A DNA stretch of 64,000 nt, taken from the NCBI RefSeq assembly GCF_002332255.1, contig NZ_NRGW01000001.1:3534001-3598000 (forward strand), in the 5' to 3' direction. A program made the position numbers and the translations under genes. This stretch comes from Halomonas sp. JB37 (GTDB lineage: Bacteria; Pseudomonadota; Gammaproteobacteria; Pseudomonadales; Halomonadaceae). Position 1 is the stretch's first letter; each line of letters starts with the position of its first letter. Below, one piece after another: positions 53,981-61,393 of the stretch. The notes under the pieces are model-generated. The model made no database searches and was not told where the DNA came from. It saw nothing but the letters and a program-made list of their open reading frames with translations.

Positions 53981-54403
53981 ATGATCAAAACAGCGTTAGC
54001 CCTAAGCACAATCATACTCATCAGCGGGTGCAGCAGTGAGAGCGAACCCCCTGCATCAAGTGCCTCTACTTCAGATACTGCAACCGAGCAAAGCCAGCCC
54101 GATTATGAGACTACCGATCAATGGGTCGGCCGTTGGACTGGGGTCGAAGGGCTATTTCTGAAAATCAGCAAGGACGAGCCTGCAGACCCCGGCCATTATC
54201 TACTTGAGATGCAGTACGGCCTGGATGCCGAGCAAAGCGGAACGTTTGAAGGCCAAGCTACAGACGAAGGCATTAGCTTTAGCCGCGATGACGGTCAACA
54301 GCTGCTCCGCGCGGGGGATGGCGAAGCCACCGGCATGAAGTGGCTAGCGGAAAAAGAAGACTGCCTGGTAGTAGCAACAGGTGAAGGCTATTGCCGCGAC
54401 TGA
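53981..54403 (+). CDS. Hypothetical lipoprotein
   Basis: A 140-residue protein with lipobox LISGC (Cys at about 17), a Ser/Thr/Glu-rich linker to about residue 42, and a small domain starting DQWVGRWTGVEG. WxGxW-type starts recur in small periplasmic beta-barrel lipoproteins, but I cannot name the family. Two C-terminal cysteines (EDCLVVATGEGYC) may form a disulphide. It sits between a vapC remnant and the first RNase Z copy. Confidence 0.7.
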   Translation: MIKTALALSTIILISGCSSESEPPASSASTSDTATEQSQPDYETTDQWVGRWTGVEGLFLKISKDEPADPGHYLLEMQYGLDAEQSGTFEGQATDEGISFSRDDGQQLLRAGDGEATGMKWLAEKEDCLVVATGEGYCRD

Positions 54404-54443
54404 TCTGTCGGCGATTCTTCAAGGGGCGGTGCGATGAAATCGA

Positions 54444-55406
54444 TTATTCGCCCGCCACTTCAGAAAAGTGACCCGATTTATCGAGCGTGTACTCGCCAAA
54501 ATCCTGCGCTAGATAAAGCGAGCCCGAATAGACGCTCTGAGCCTCCGCTCTGATGTCCTCAATGGAAGGCGACGCATGGGGGCTGGGCTGATAACGGGGG
54601 CTGAAGTGCGTCAGCACTAGGTTGGGAAGCTGTACCGTTTCAGCAAACGCGGCGACAAGCTTGGCGTAGCTATGCCCGACATCACCGGCCTTCTGGGCCA
54701 TCTCTTCGGTGTAGGTGGCTTCGTGTACCAGCACCTGGGCATCTTCGCAGGCATCTACAAGCAGTTCAGGCCGGTCGTTGTCCCCAGCGATCACCACCTT
54801 CCTTGGCTTGTTCTTGAAGATTAAGTAGTCATGGCTTTTAAGCCGTTCACCCGCGAACTCAACATCAAACCCTTGCTTCAACTGCCCCCACAACGGCCCT
54901 CTCGGAATCCCCTTTTGCGCTAATTTCTCAATATCCAAGGCAGCGTCGATCTTTCGCTCCGTAAACCCATAGGCATAGGACGCCACCCGGTGTGAAAGCC
55001 TGAAGGTGGCCACCGCCATGTTCTCAAACTCAACGCTGGGCAGCTCATCCGAGGCGATAAAATCCACGGCGAAGGGCAAGCAAAGCTGCGTGACCTCACA
55101 GGTAGCCTCCAACCAGGCTTTGATGCCTGCGGGCGCCACAATGGTAAGCGGTTCTTCCCGGCCACCCATGGCCGCACTCGCCAGTATGCCCGGCAGCCCA
55201 TAGCAGTGGTCGCCGTGCACATGAGTAATCAAGATGGCTTTCAGTGAATGGAACGATAGTTTCGTGTGCAACACTTGATGCTGGGTGCCTTCGCCACAAT
55301 CAATTAAGTACCAGCCCTTCCCTTTACTCTCTCGCAAAGCGACGCCGGAGACGTTTCGGGCTTTAGTGGGTACACCGGCGGAGGTTCCCAGAAACAGTAT
55401 GTTCAT
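54444..55406 (-). CDS. rnz: Ribonuclease Z/BN, copy 1
   Basis: A 320-residue ElaC-type metallo-beta-lactamase nuclease that cuts tRNA precursors 3' of the discriminator base. The start [15 protein letters not shown] matches the other copies, so I use the ATG at 55406 instead of one 13 codons upstream. Metal ligands are in THVHGDH (residues 61-67), with further His/Asp in VGHSYAKL and LTHFSPRY and the exosite-like region before them. It differs from copy 2 at about 45 of 320 residues by eye, so the duplication is not recent, or one copy was imported. Confidence 0.95.
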   Translation of the reverse strand: MNILFLGTSAGVPTKARNVSGVALRESKGKGWYLIDCGEGTQHQVLHTKLSFHSLKAILITHVHGDHCYGLPGILASAAMGGREEPLTIVAPAGIKAWLEATCEVTQLCLPFAVDFIASDELPSVEFENMAVATFRLSHRVASYAYGFTERKIDAALDIEKLAQKGIPRGPLWGQLKQGFDVEFAGERLKSHDYLIFKNKPRKVVIAGDNDRPELLVDACEDAQVLVHEATYTEEMAQKAGDVGHSYAKLVAAFAETVQLPNLVLTHFSPRYQPSPHASPSIEDIRAEAQSVYSGSLYLAQDFGEYTLDKSGHFSEVAGE

Positions 55407-55577
55407 ATCTTGTTTATACTCTGTTATTCGTAATCGCTTGTGCACACGCGTGGGGCCAAGGCGCTGGGCCAGTTAGCTAAGTTAACATGCACAGGCGTCA
55501 AATCATCGCAGTCGCGTCAGTGGCATAAGTGACTACACTGATCATGCAACTCATTCTATGTATAGGAAATATCTGCC

Positions 55578-56705
55578 ATGGAAGCCACGAACGAGAAAGT
55601 CTTTATCAGCCCTGCCCGCTATGTTCAGGGTGAAGGTGTAACCGCACGCGCCGGTCACTATATCTCGGCACTCGGGAAAACGGCGCTGCTTATTGCCGAC
55701 GACGTTGTCTGGAAAATTGCGGGCAAGGAGCTCAGCGCTAGCCTAGAAGGCGAAGGCGTGAGTTTCGAGCGCGCGGTGTTCGAAGGTGAGGCTTCTAACC
55801 GCGAAATCGACCGTCTCGTTGAGCTTGGCCGCAAGCAGCAGGCGAAAGTCATCATTGGCTTTGGTGGCGGTAAAACAATCGACACCGCTAAAGGCGTGGC
55901 CGAAAAGCTAGGCGCGGCCTGTGCCATACTGCCCACGACCGCCTCCACCGATGCGCCCACCAGCGCCCTATCGGTCATCTACAGCGACGATGGCGAGTTC
56001 GAATCCTATCGCTTCTACAGCAAGAACCCCGACCTGGTGCTGGTAGATACCGGCATCATCTGTAAGGCGCCGCCGCGCTTTTTGGCCTCTGGCATTGCCG
56101 ATGCGATGGGCACCTGGGTCGAGGCGCGCGCCGCCATTCGCGCCAACGCCAACAACATGGCGGGCGGCAAAGCCACCCTGCTGGGCGCGACCATTGGCCA
56201 GAAGTGCGAAGAGATTCTATTCGAGCACGCCATGCTGGCCTATCAGGCCAACCAAGCACAAATCGTCACGCCCTCGTTCGAGGCGGTGGTGGAAGCCAAT
56301 ACCCTGCTCAGCGGTTTAGGCTTTGAAAGCGGCGGCTTGGCCGCAGCACACGCTATCCATAACGGCTTTACCGCCCTGCACGGCGAGATTCACAACCTAA
56401 CCCACGGCGAAAAAGTGGCGTACGGCACGCTCGCGCAGCTGATTCTCGACCAAACGCCACAGGCGGAACTTGAAGAGTATCTGGATCTCTACCTCGCGCT
56501 GGGCCTGCCGGTGACCTTGAAAGCACTCAAACTTGACCAGGCAAGCGAAGAAGATCTTTATCGTGTAGCCGAGGCGGCACTGAAGGAAGGCGAATCAAGC
56601 CATAATCTGGCGTATGAGCTGACGCCGCGGCAGATCGTCCACGCTATTAAAGCGGTGGATGTGCATGCGCGAGCGTTTATGGAAAAAGTTGGCCTGAGCG
56701 AGTAA
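55578..56705 (+). CDS. gldA: Glycerol dehydrogenase
   Basis: A 375-residue iron/zinc alcohol dehydrogenase-family enzyme that oxidises glycerol to dihydroxyacetone with NAD. GFGGGKTIDTAKGVAEKLG binds NAD, TTASTDAPTSALSV binds substrate, and the metal ligands are an Asp in SGIADAMGTW and two His in AAHAIHNGFTALHGEIHNLTHGEK. It lies divergent from RNase Z copy 1, with a -10-like TATGTATAGG in the gap, and ends at a hairpin that marks the edge of the cassette array. Confidence 0.95.
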   Translation: MEATNEKVFISPARYVQGEGVTARAGHYISALGKTALLIADDVVWKIAGKELSASLEGEGVSFERAVFEGEASNREIDRLVELGRKQQAKVIIGFGGGKTIDTAKGVAEKLGAACAILPTTASTDAPTSALSVIYSDDGEFESYRFYSKNPDLVLVDTGIICKAPPRFLASGIADAMGTWVEARAAIRANANNMAGGKATLLGATIGQKCEEILFEHAMLAYQANQAQIVTPSFEAVVEANTLLSGLGFESGGLAAAHAIHNGFTALHGEIHNLTHGEKVAYGTLAQLILDQTPQAELEEYLDLYLALGLPVTLKALKLDQASEEDLYRVAEAALKEGESSHNLAYELTPRQIVHAIKAVDVHARAFMEKVGLSE

Positions 56706-56714
56706 GGCCTGAAA

Positions 56715-56738
56715 GGCGGAGTGCTTCGGCGCTCCGCC
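56715..56738 (+). terminator. gldA terminator hairpin
   Basis: GGCGGAG/CTCCGCC arms, 9 bp after the gldA stop, with a weak T-tract (TGGTTGTACTTT). Confidence 0.7.
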
Positions 56739-56744
56739 CTGGTT

Positions 56745-56841
56745 GTACTTTCCCAGCCGCTACAAGCCACCTCAAACACATAAACCAGCGCATAGTAAAA
56801 ATGCCACGCGCTTTGAATCCCTCTTAAAAGATTGTTATGTC
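56745..56841 (-). repeat. attC site, VCR-like, truncated
   Basis: Downstream of the 56855-57271 ORF. Read on the minus strand it starts with the core box ACATAAC and continues AAGAGGGATTCAAAGCGCGTGGC, closely resembling the Vibrio cholerae repeat family as I recall it. The matching far-end core box (GTTRRRY) is missing and the sequence runs into the gldA terminator, so this looks like the broken left boundary of the array. Confidence 0.7.
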
Positions 56842-56854
56842 CATGATCAAAGCT

Positions 56855-57271
56855 TTACTCAACATCTGGTTCCGGTAAAACAGGGGGCGTACTGTCCATA
56901 TACGTTAGGAAGTCTTCCCAGATGTCATGCGTTCGCTGTTTCGTTAACCGGGTACGGCACGTAATTCCCATGACGCCTCGAATGGTCCCATCGCGCCATT
57001 GCGTATAGACAGAGCCGCAATGGGCAGCGGCATACGCCTGCCACTGCTTTTGAGCCACTTTGATAGCATCGACTAACACAGGGTCAACCGCGTTATGTTC
57101 AACGCTCGTTTCCAGATAGTGGGTGAGGTCATCCTCGGCGACCTCTAACTCGATAGCCGCGCACCGATTGGTCTCAAGCGTATTCATTATATTATTGCAA
57201 TCAAGCTCCTCGTCGTCAGCAACGGCTGATAACGACATGGCAGCAAGAACTAATAGTAAACACTTTTTCAT
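56855..57271 (-). CDS. LprI-like (DUF1311) secreted cassette protein
   Basis: A 138-residue protein with a signal peptide (about 1-18, ending SAVA-DD) and four cysteines in the mature part (CNNIMNTLETNRCA, AHCGS, ITCRTRL). The pattern C-x10-C plus QKQWQAYAAAHC matches the lysozyme-inhibitor LprI/DUF1311 group, small disulphide-bonded periplasmic proteins. It is the leftmost cassette, between attC sites at 57287-57343 and 56745-56841. Confidence 0.82.
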   Translation of the reverse strand: MKKCLLLVLAAMSLSAVADDEELDCNNIMNTLETNRCAAIELEVAEDDLTHYLETSVEHNAVDPVLVDAIKVAQKQWQAYAAAHCGSVYTQWRDGTIRGVMGITCRTRLTKQRTHDIWEDFLTYMDSTPPVLPEPDVE

Positions 57272-57286
57272 TTTTTCCCCGAAAGC

Positions 57287-57343
57287 ACATAACGTACTGG
57301 CTAAGCTGCCGCAGCATAGCGCTACGAGAAGAACTTGTTGGGC
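57287..57343 (-). repeat. attC site
   Basis: A 57-bp site: core boxes GTTGGGC at 57337-57343 and ACATAAC at 57287-57293 (plus-strand reading) around an imperfect palindrome containing GTAGCGCTATGCTGC. It lies 16 bp upstream of the LprI-like start codon, the usual place for the preceding cassette's end. Confidence 0.75.
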
Positions 57344-57358
57344 TAATTTTTCACGTTT

Positions 57359-57397
57359 CCGTAGCAGTAGTCACTGTGCACATGGGTAATCAAGATG
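57359..57397 (-). pseudogene. RNase Z remnant, ~12 codons
   Basis: Encodes FILITHVHSDYCY on the minus strand, equal to residues 58-69 of RNase Z copy 1 except for two ligand-region changes (G-to-S, H-to-Y). At DNA level about 36 bases align with copy 1 with six mismatches. It is wedged between an intact attC and a degenerate one, in the same orientation as the other copies. Confidence 0.75.
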
Positions 57398-57398
57398 A

Positions 57399-57463
57399 AT
57401 TTCGCCGCATTTTCGACTGGTTTGGAGCCCAGCTAAAAACCAGTCCGGCAACATGTGCTTTCC
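57399..57463 (-). repeat. Degenerate attC lacking one core box
   Basis: Its middle (GGTTTGGAGCCCAGCTAAAAA, then CAGTCCGGCAACATG) closely follows the site at 58391-58462, but the R' end has been replaced by the RNase Z remnant and no GTTRRRY box is intact. It belonged to the lipoprotein cassette at 57490-57894. Confidence 0.55.
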
Positions 57464-57489
57464 ACAGCCAAAGGCTAATTATAATTTAA

Positions 57490-57894
57490 TTATTCTGGAC
57501 ATGGCGTGCTTTCCCCTGGATTAAGAATGACTTCGTATTGAGTCTGGAAGTCATTGCCGCTATTCCACATTGTAGTGTGTGTTTCAAAACCTACTTTTAC
57601 GACGCACCAATTCCAAAAAAACACCTCCGAACCGTGAATCATTAGAGATTCAGCGCGCCACTCCTTAATTTTTGGAAAGCTTGCCTCACCTCTATAACTG
57701 GTTTTATCCATCATCCTGCTTTGTTCAAAACCATAAGGATAAGAGCTCGATATTAAATATACCCAAGCATTCTGAATGGGCTTTCCTTCACCATCAGTTA
57801 CGAGAACTTCAGCCTCCGGCTGAAGAGTTTTGTTTATTGGATAAACAACACAGCCTGATAGCAATAGAGTAATCGCTAGTATTATTAATTTCAT
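57490..57894 (-). CDS. Cassette-encoded lipoprotein
   Basis: A 134-residue protein with lipobox LLSGC (Cys at about 15). The part EAEVLVTDGEGKPIQNAWVYL looks like a carboxypeptidase-regulatory/transthyretin-like beta-sandwich, and the C-terminus carries an aromatic EVFFWNWCVVKVGFETHTT stretch. Function unknown. It is AT-richer than the core genes, and attC-like sites lie on both sides. Similar lipoproteins are frequent in chromosomal integron cassettes. Confidence 0.75.
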   Translation of the reverse strand: MKLIILAITLLLSGCVVYPINKTLQPEAEVLVTDGEGKPIQNAWVYLISSSYPYGFEQSRMMDKTSYRGEASFPKIKEWRAESLMIHGSEVFFWNWCVVKVGFETHTTMWNSGNDFQTQYEVILNPGESTPCPE

Positions 57895-57904
57895 GTGTGA
57901 TTAG

Positions 57905-57997
57905 CTATAACGTTTTACGTAAGGGGCGACCGGAGCCGCAGGCGGAGGGAACCACAAGCGCAGCTTGTGGCCATACCTCTCAACGAAATTGTTAGGC
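57905..57997 (-). repeat. attC site with hairpin tip
   Basis: A 93-bp site: GTTAGGC (57991-57997) is an exact core box and CTATAAC (57905-57911) is the partner. The centre carries a strong hairpin, CCACAAGC-GCA-GCTTGTGG (57952-57970). It begins 8 bp after the stop of the 58005-58370 ORF. Confidence 0.85.
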
Positions 57998-58004
57998 GAG
58001 TGGG

Positions 58005-58370
58005 TTACCACTTATTGAACTCAGCGTTAGGTATTTGCAATGCGGACAAGGATGGCACTGACGACTGAACCAACGCAATACACTCCCTAAGCGACAAGAT
58101 TGCTTGAAGTGAGCCGCTCTTGTCTTTGACAATAAAGTCGATGAGAACAGAGCCATCCCCATTGACGTAGAACTGCAAGGTTTCATCAAACTGATCAATT
58201 AGCCCGAGATGGTTTCCGGGGTGGTTCAACACTCCATTCATTAGCACCTTTATCTCAGGAAAGTCGTGATATGACTGATCTTCCGGCATCCCGAGACCGA
58301 AACCTTCGGGGCGCGTATCTTCAAAAAACAACACAAACCCGGGGCGATTTTTTTCAGGCCATTCCGCCAT
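58005..58370 (-). CDS. Hypothetical cassette protein
   Basis: A 121-residue soluble protein with no signal peptide. The N-terminus MAEWPEKNRPGFVLFFED and a central FDETLQFYVNGDGSVLIDF suggest a mixed alpha-beta domain; it is acidic overall. I do not recognise the family. attC sites at 57905 and 58391 flank it closely, so it is a complete one-gene cassette. Confidence 0.75.
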   Translation of the reverse strand: MAEWPEKNRPGFVLFFEDTRPEGFGLGMPEDQSYHDFPEIKVLMNGVLNHPGNHLGLIDQFDETLQFYVNGDGSVLIDFIVKDKSGSLQAILSLRECIALVQSSVPSLSALQIPNAEFNKW

Positions 58371-58390
58371 TACTGATGTTCCTTTCTGTC

Positions 58391-58462
58391 ACCTAACGCC
58401 CGCATTTGCGGCTGATTTGGAGCGCAGCGGAAAAGCAGTCCGACAACATGGGCTTGTCAGGT
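58391..58462 (-). repeat. attC site
   Basis: A 72-bp site: ACCTAAC at 58391-58397 (exact box) and GTCAGGT at 58456-58462 (one mismatch to GTTRRRY), enclosing GGCTGATTTGGAGCGCAGCGG. It separates the 273-residue ORF from the 121-residue ORF. Confidence 0.75.
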
Positions 58463-58480
58463 GATTTGCCACGCTCGTAG

Positions 58481-59302
58481 CTACAGATATTTCCCAAAAT
58501 ATTCACCTACAGCCTTATGACAATATTTGTCTTCACCTCGCCAATATTCAACAAAAACCCAGTCATTCCTACCTTTAACGGGTCGATCGTAGCTGCCAGG
58601 CTTTAACACACCAATACTGGCTAAAATTTCAATTAATACCTGTCTTTCCGCTTTGCTAGACTTTACGACACCAGCCAATCTTTTTTCCAGAGCACTAGGA
58701 TAATCTGATGGTTCCGAGAACTCGATGGTTTTCAATATTTCCTTGAAACAATAAATATCTTCATCATCAGGTTCAGGGATATCTGTATTTGCAAATTGGT
58801 TTAAGTCAAAGTACGTGTACAAGATATCACCATGGCGGACACCACCCCATTTAATACGCTCAAAATTCAATACGTTTATATCAGTGTCATCATAGTTCTG
58901 ACGACCCACTACCCCGTATTGGCAATCCCTGCACACCCCGCAGGTATAAGAGTGTGAAGTGAGCTTCCCATCAGTATATGAAGTACCGGAGATAACTGGT
59001 ATATATTTATGCACTGGTATTTTTTTGGCAATTGAATATGAAGATAAAGAAGATCTCCAGTCCAAACGGCGAGATGTCAGACTACTTAAAAAACCTTTAG
59101 CAATTTTCTCTCGTGATATTTCACTAACCAAGTTTTCAATAGCTTCTATGCACGCATCATGAGAAATTGAAATTGGATCAAACATTAAACCTTGTGACTT
59201 AGCGTACTCAAAGTTGTCACCAGATAGGACTCTATCTTTGGAGTCAATCCATCCATTCTTCCAGTAGGTGGAGAATAATATTTTCTTCGCTTTCTTATCC
59301 AT
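58481..59302 (-). CDS. Hypothetical 273-residue cassette protein with Cys cluster
   Basis: The largest cassette ORF. The N-terminal third is helical. Residues 117-126 hold CGVCRDCQYG, a CxxCxxC motif that could bind metal or an iron-sulphur centre. The C-terminus has GRNDWVFVEYWRGEDKYC. I recognise no family and no catalytic fold. It is clearly AT-richer than the flanking chromosome, a sign of foreign origin. The first codons MDKKAKKILF follow a short gap from the attC at 59316. Confidence 0.78.
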   Translation of the reverse strand: MDKKAKKILFSTYWKNGWIDSKDRVLSGDNFEYAKSQGLMFDPISISHDACIEAIENLVSEISREKIAKGFLSSLTSRRLDWRSSLSSYSIAKKIPVHKYIPVISGTSYTDGKLTSHSYTCGVCRDCQYGVVGRQNYDDTDINVLNFERIKWGGVRHGDILYTYFDLNQFANTDIPEPDDEDIYCFKEILKTIEFSEPSDYPSALEKRLAGVVKSSKAERQVLIEILASIGVLKPGSYDRPVKGRNDWVFVEYWRGEDKYCHKAVGEYFGKYL

Positions 59303-59315
59303 ACTCTATTTTTTC

Positions 59316-59375
59316 ACCTAATGCCAAGCTAAGTGGCGCCGCTTGTGGCGTCCTTGCTTGAGCTTTTTGTTAAGG
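59316..59375 (-). repeat. attC site
   Basis: A 60-bp site: GTTAAGG (59369-59375) and ACCTAAT (59316-59322), each with one departure from consensus, around the hairpin GGCGCCGCTTGTGGCGTCC. The ORF at 59329-59685 terminates inside the site. Confidence 0.7.
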
Positions 59376-59685
59376 TTTTGTACGGCCAATATCGCTTAGA
59401 TGATAGAAAACTAAGTACAATCGACCAGAAAATTATTGCAAGCAACAAAATGCTACCAAAAACGCCTGAAGCACCACCGCTAGGGAAAATAAGATGCATT
59501 GGCAAATAGTCGATTAGCCCCACCCCAAGAAGCCCCGGAGCGATAATTATGTACCCCGGTATTGCTAATACCATACCTATAGCATTTGCTTCATACACTG
59601 ATGAAACAAATGAACCAGCTAGAACAAACAGGTAGCCAATCATTCCCAACACTATGCCGGAAGCAATTCCGATTAGAATTCGCAT
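59329..59685 (-). CDS. Cassette-encoded small membrane protein
   Basis: A 118-residue protein with three to four hydrophobic segments (about 3-28, 33-60 and 72-96) and a basic tail, hence an inner-membrane protein. No family recognised. Its last ~15 codons (ending KDATSGAT) run into the attC, so the C-terminus is encoded by the recombination site. Confidence 0.72.
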   Translation of the reverse strand: MRILIGIASGIVLGMIGYLFVLAGSFVSSVYEANAIGMVLAIPGYIIIAPGLLGVGLIDYLPMHLIFPSGGASGVFGSILLLAIIFWSIVLSFLSSKRYWPYKTLTKSSSKDATSGAT

Positions 59686-59693
59686 TTCTTCCT

Positions 59694-59769
59694 CGATAAC
59701 GTTTGGTTAAGGGGCGGGCTTTAGCGCATCCCAGTGAGCGTAGCGAACGGCTTGAACCACTTGTTAGAC
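59694..59769 (-). repeat. attC site
   Basis: A 76-bp site: exact GTTAGAC at 59763-59769 and CGATAAC at 59694-59700, with CAAGTGGTTCAAGCCG pairing against CGGGCTT and CCTTAACC. Read on the minus strand (TCTAACAAGTGGTTCAAGCC...) it has the form of widespread environmental attC sites. Confidence 0.88.
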
Positions 59770-59789
59770 GGTGCCAATTATAACCCTCA

Positions 59790-60245
59790 CTATTTATTAG
59801 GGAAGTATTCAAGTATCTCATCGCCCGCATCATCAAATAGGCCAGTGGAACGCCAGCCTAGGTGTCGATAAAAGCCATATGAACGAGCTTTCGGGTCGGA
59901 TGAGCATCCGAGGAAAAGTCTTTCAAACCCTAAAGAGCGGAAAGACTCCATCATTTTATCTAACAGTACTTTGCCAATACCTTTGCTTTCATACTCTGGT
60001 AATAGTGCCAAGACAACAATTTCTCCAGCTTCGCTATCACCGAAGCAATAGCCAATAATCCTCCCTTCACTAATACCAACGTAACCAGGTAAGGAGCCAT
60101 CGCTAATTCCTGCTTTCCAGCTATCTAAAGTAATACCGAGTTCTTCCAATTGTTCGATAGAGAAAGCATTTTCTCTCGTCTTTCCTCTCAAGGCGATGCA
60201 TTCGGCCGTATCCTCAGGCGTTGCTATCCTGTATGAAACATTCAT
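59790..60245 (-). CDS. GNAT-family N-acetyltransferase
   Basis: A 151-residue acetyltransferase starting MNVSYRIATPEDTAECIALRG. Acetyl-CoA motif A is LPEYESKGIGKVLLDKMM, followed by ERLFLGCSSDPKARSYGFY. The acceptor is unknown; GNATs are common integron cargo and include aminoglycoside-modifying enzymes, but nothing here points to a drug. It is a complete cassette between the sites at 59694 and 60277. I prefer the start at 60245 to one four codons upstream. Confidence 0.88.
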   Translation of the reverse strand: MNVSYRIATPEDTAECIALRGKTRENAFSIEQLEELGITLDSWKAGISDGSLPGYVGISEGRIIGYCFGDSEAGEIVVLALLPEYESKGIGKVLLDKMMESFRSLGFERLFLGCSSDPKARSYGFYRHLGWRSTGLFDDAGDEILEYFPNK

Positions 60246-60276
60246 TAGGGTCCCCATGTTTATTTCTTGGTTGTAG

Positions 60277-60419
60277 ATCTAACGAGGCTGTAGAAAAACC
60301 TGATTTAGAGTCATCTCCACCGCCTGTTTCTCTAATTTTCTTCACCCTACCAATAATCTGGCTGGGGAGTATTAATATCGGCATTCAGCCACTAAAGTGC
60401 GCGCCTAACGCCAGTTAAG
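60277..60419 (-). repeat. Long attC-like site
   Basis: ATCTAAC at 60277-60283 is an exact core box just upstream of the GNAT gene. Its likely partner is GTTAAGA at 60413-60419, giving 143 bp; a second GCCTAAC next to it may be part of the inner arm. The interior holds no gene. The exact limits are uncertain. Confidence 0.55.
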
Positions 60420-60507
60420 AGGGCTATGTTGCTCTTATGAAGCGACATATCCCGCTCCTGGCCCTTCAAGACGCAGCCAAATGACCATAATTCGCTAACC
60501 TCTCAAA

Positions 60508-61161
60508 CTAGCGGTTGGCGTTTTCCTCGGCCACCTTACGAAGCGCATCGACAAGCACGTCAGTTGGCTGGGCACCGGAGATCAGGTAGCGACCATCGAG
60601 GATAAATGCCGGCACGGCGCTTACCCCTGCCTCCATGAATTTCTGCTCTGCCGCTCGAACGTCATCCGCGTATTGATCGGAGCGGGCGATGGCCTCGGCA
60701 GTGTCACCGTCAAGCCCAACCTCGATGGCCTTCTCACGCAAAACCGCTGGGTCGGCAGGGTTTTTCGCCTCACCGAAGTAAGCCTCGAACAGTGCCAACT
60801 GCAGCGCCGTCTCTTGATGCTGCGTTCCGGCCCACGCCAGCACGCGGTGGGCAGCAAAGGTATTGTTCGCCCGACGCTCCAGGGCACCACGGAAATTCAG
60901 CCCAAGCTCATCGGCCACCGCCATAATCTCGCGCTGGGACTGCTCCATGGTAGCCGCATCCTTGCCGTACTTGCGGCATAAGTGCTCCAAAATCGGCTCG
61001 CCTTCGGGCGGCATATCCCGGTTCAACTCAAAAGGCTGCCAGACCAGCTCAACGTCGATCTCTCCATCGAGTGTCTCTAATGCTTGCTCTAAGCGCCGAT
61101 AGCCAATCGCGCACCACGGGCATGCCACATCGGACACCAGGTCGATTCTTACCTTCTGCAT
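60508..61161 (-). CDS. DsbA-family oxidoreductase, FrnE-like
   Basis: A 217-residue thioredoxin-fold protein without a signal peptide, so cytoplasmic. The active site is Cys14-Pro-Trp-Cys17 in SDVACPWCAIG, and the cis-Pro loop is in GVSAVPAFILDGR. It belongs to the FrnE/2-hydroxychromene isomerase-like group linked to disulphide and oxidative-stress tolerance. GC content and style are like the core chromosome. Its stop lies about 90 bp from an attC-like site, so it may be a cassette or a backbone gene caught within the array. Confidence 0.88.
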   Translation of the reverse strand: MQKVRIDLVSDVACPWCAIGYRRLEQALETLDGEIDVELVWQPFELNRDMPPEGEPILEHLCRKYGKDAATMEQSQREIMAVADELGLNFRGALERRANNTFAAHRVLAWAGTQHQETALQLALFEAYFGEAKNPADPAVLREKAIEVGLDGDTAEAIARSDQYADDVRAAEQKFMEAGVSAVPAFILDGRYLISGAQPTDVLVDALRKVAEENANR

Positions 61162-61261
61162 TTTTTACATCCCTTCGACATATCCCAGAATTCGATCACA
61201 CTAAAGAAAGCATGTTACGTGTATGTAGTGAGTAACGGCAGTACTGATTAAGGAGGCCACC

Positions 61262-61393
61262 ATGGAAAAAGCAGCTGTGTTTAAAAGCAACCGAAGTGAA
61301 GCATGGGATAGCTGGTTTGATGGCCAAAGTGTCACCGCAGACTTTATGAGTGAACGCGAGCAGCCAACCGAACAGGAGCGCGAGGGGTTTTGA
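61262..61393 (+). pseudogene. VapB antitoxin with internal deletion
   Basis: Forty-three codons. The start EKAAVFKSNRSEA is the VapB DNA-binding start and the end SWFDGQSVTADFMSEREQP is the toxin-binding tail, but the ~30 residues that normally join them (rest of the AbrB-like domain) are missing in frame. It probably no longer forms a DNA-binding dimer. The stop overlaps the vapC start (TGATG), the usual coupling. Confidence 0.75.

Noticed and set aside
60221-60418. 65-codon plus-strand ORF
   Set aside because: Most of it lies within a long attC-like site and antisense to the GNAT gene start; not a credible gene.
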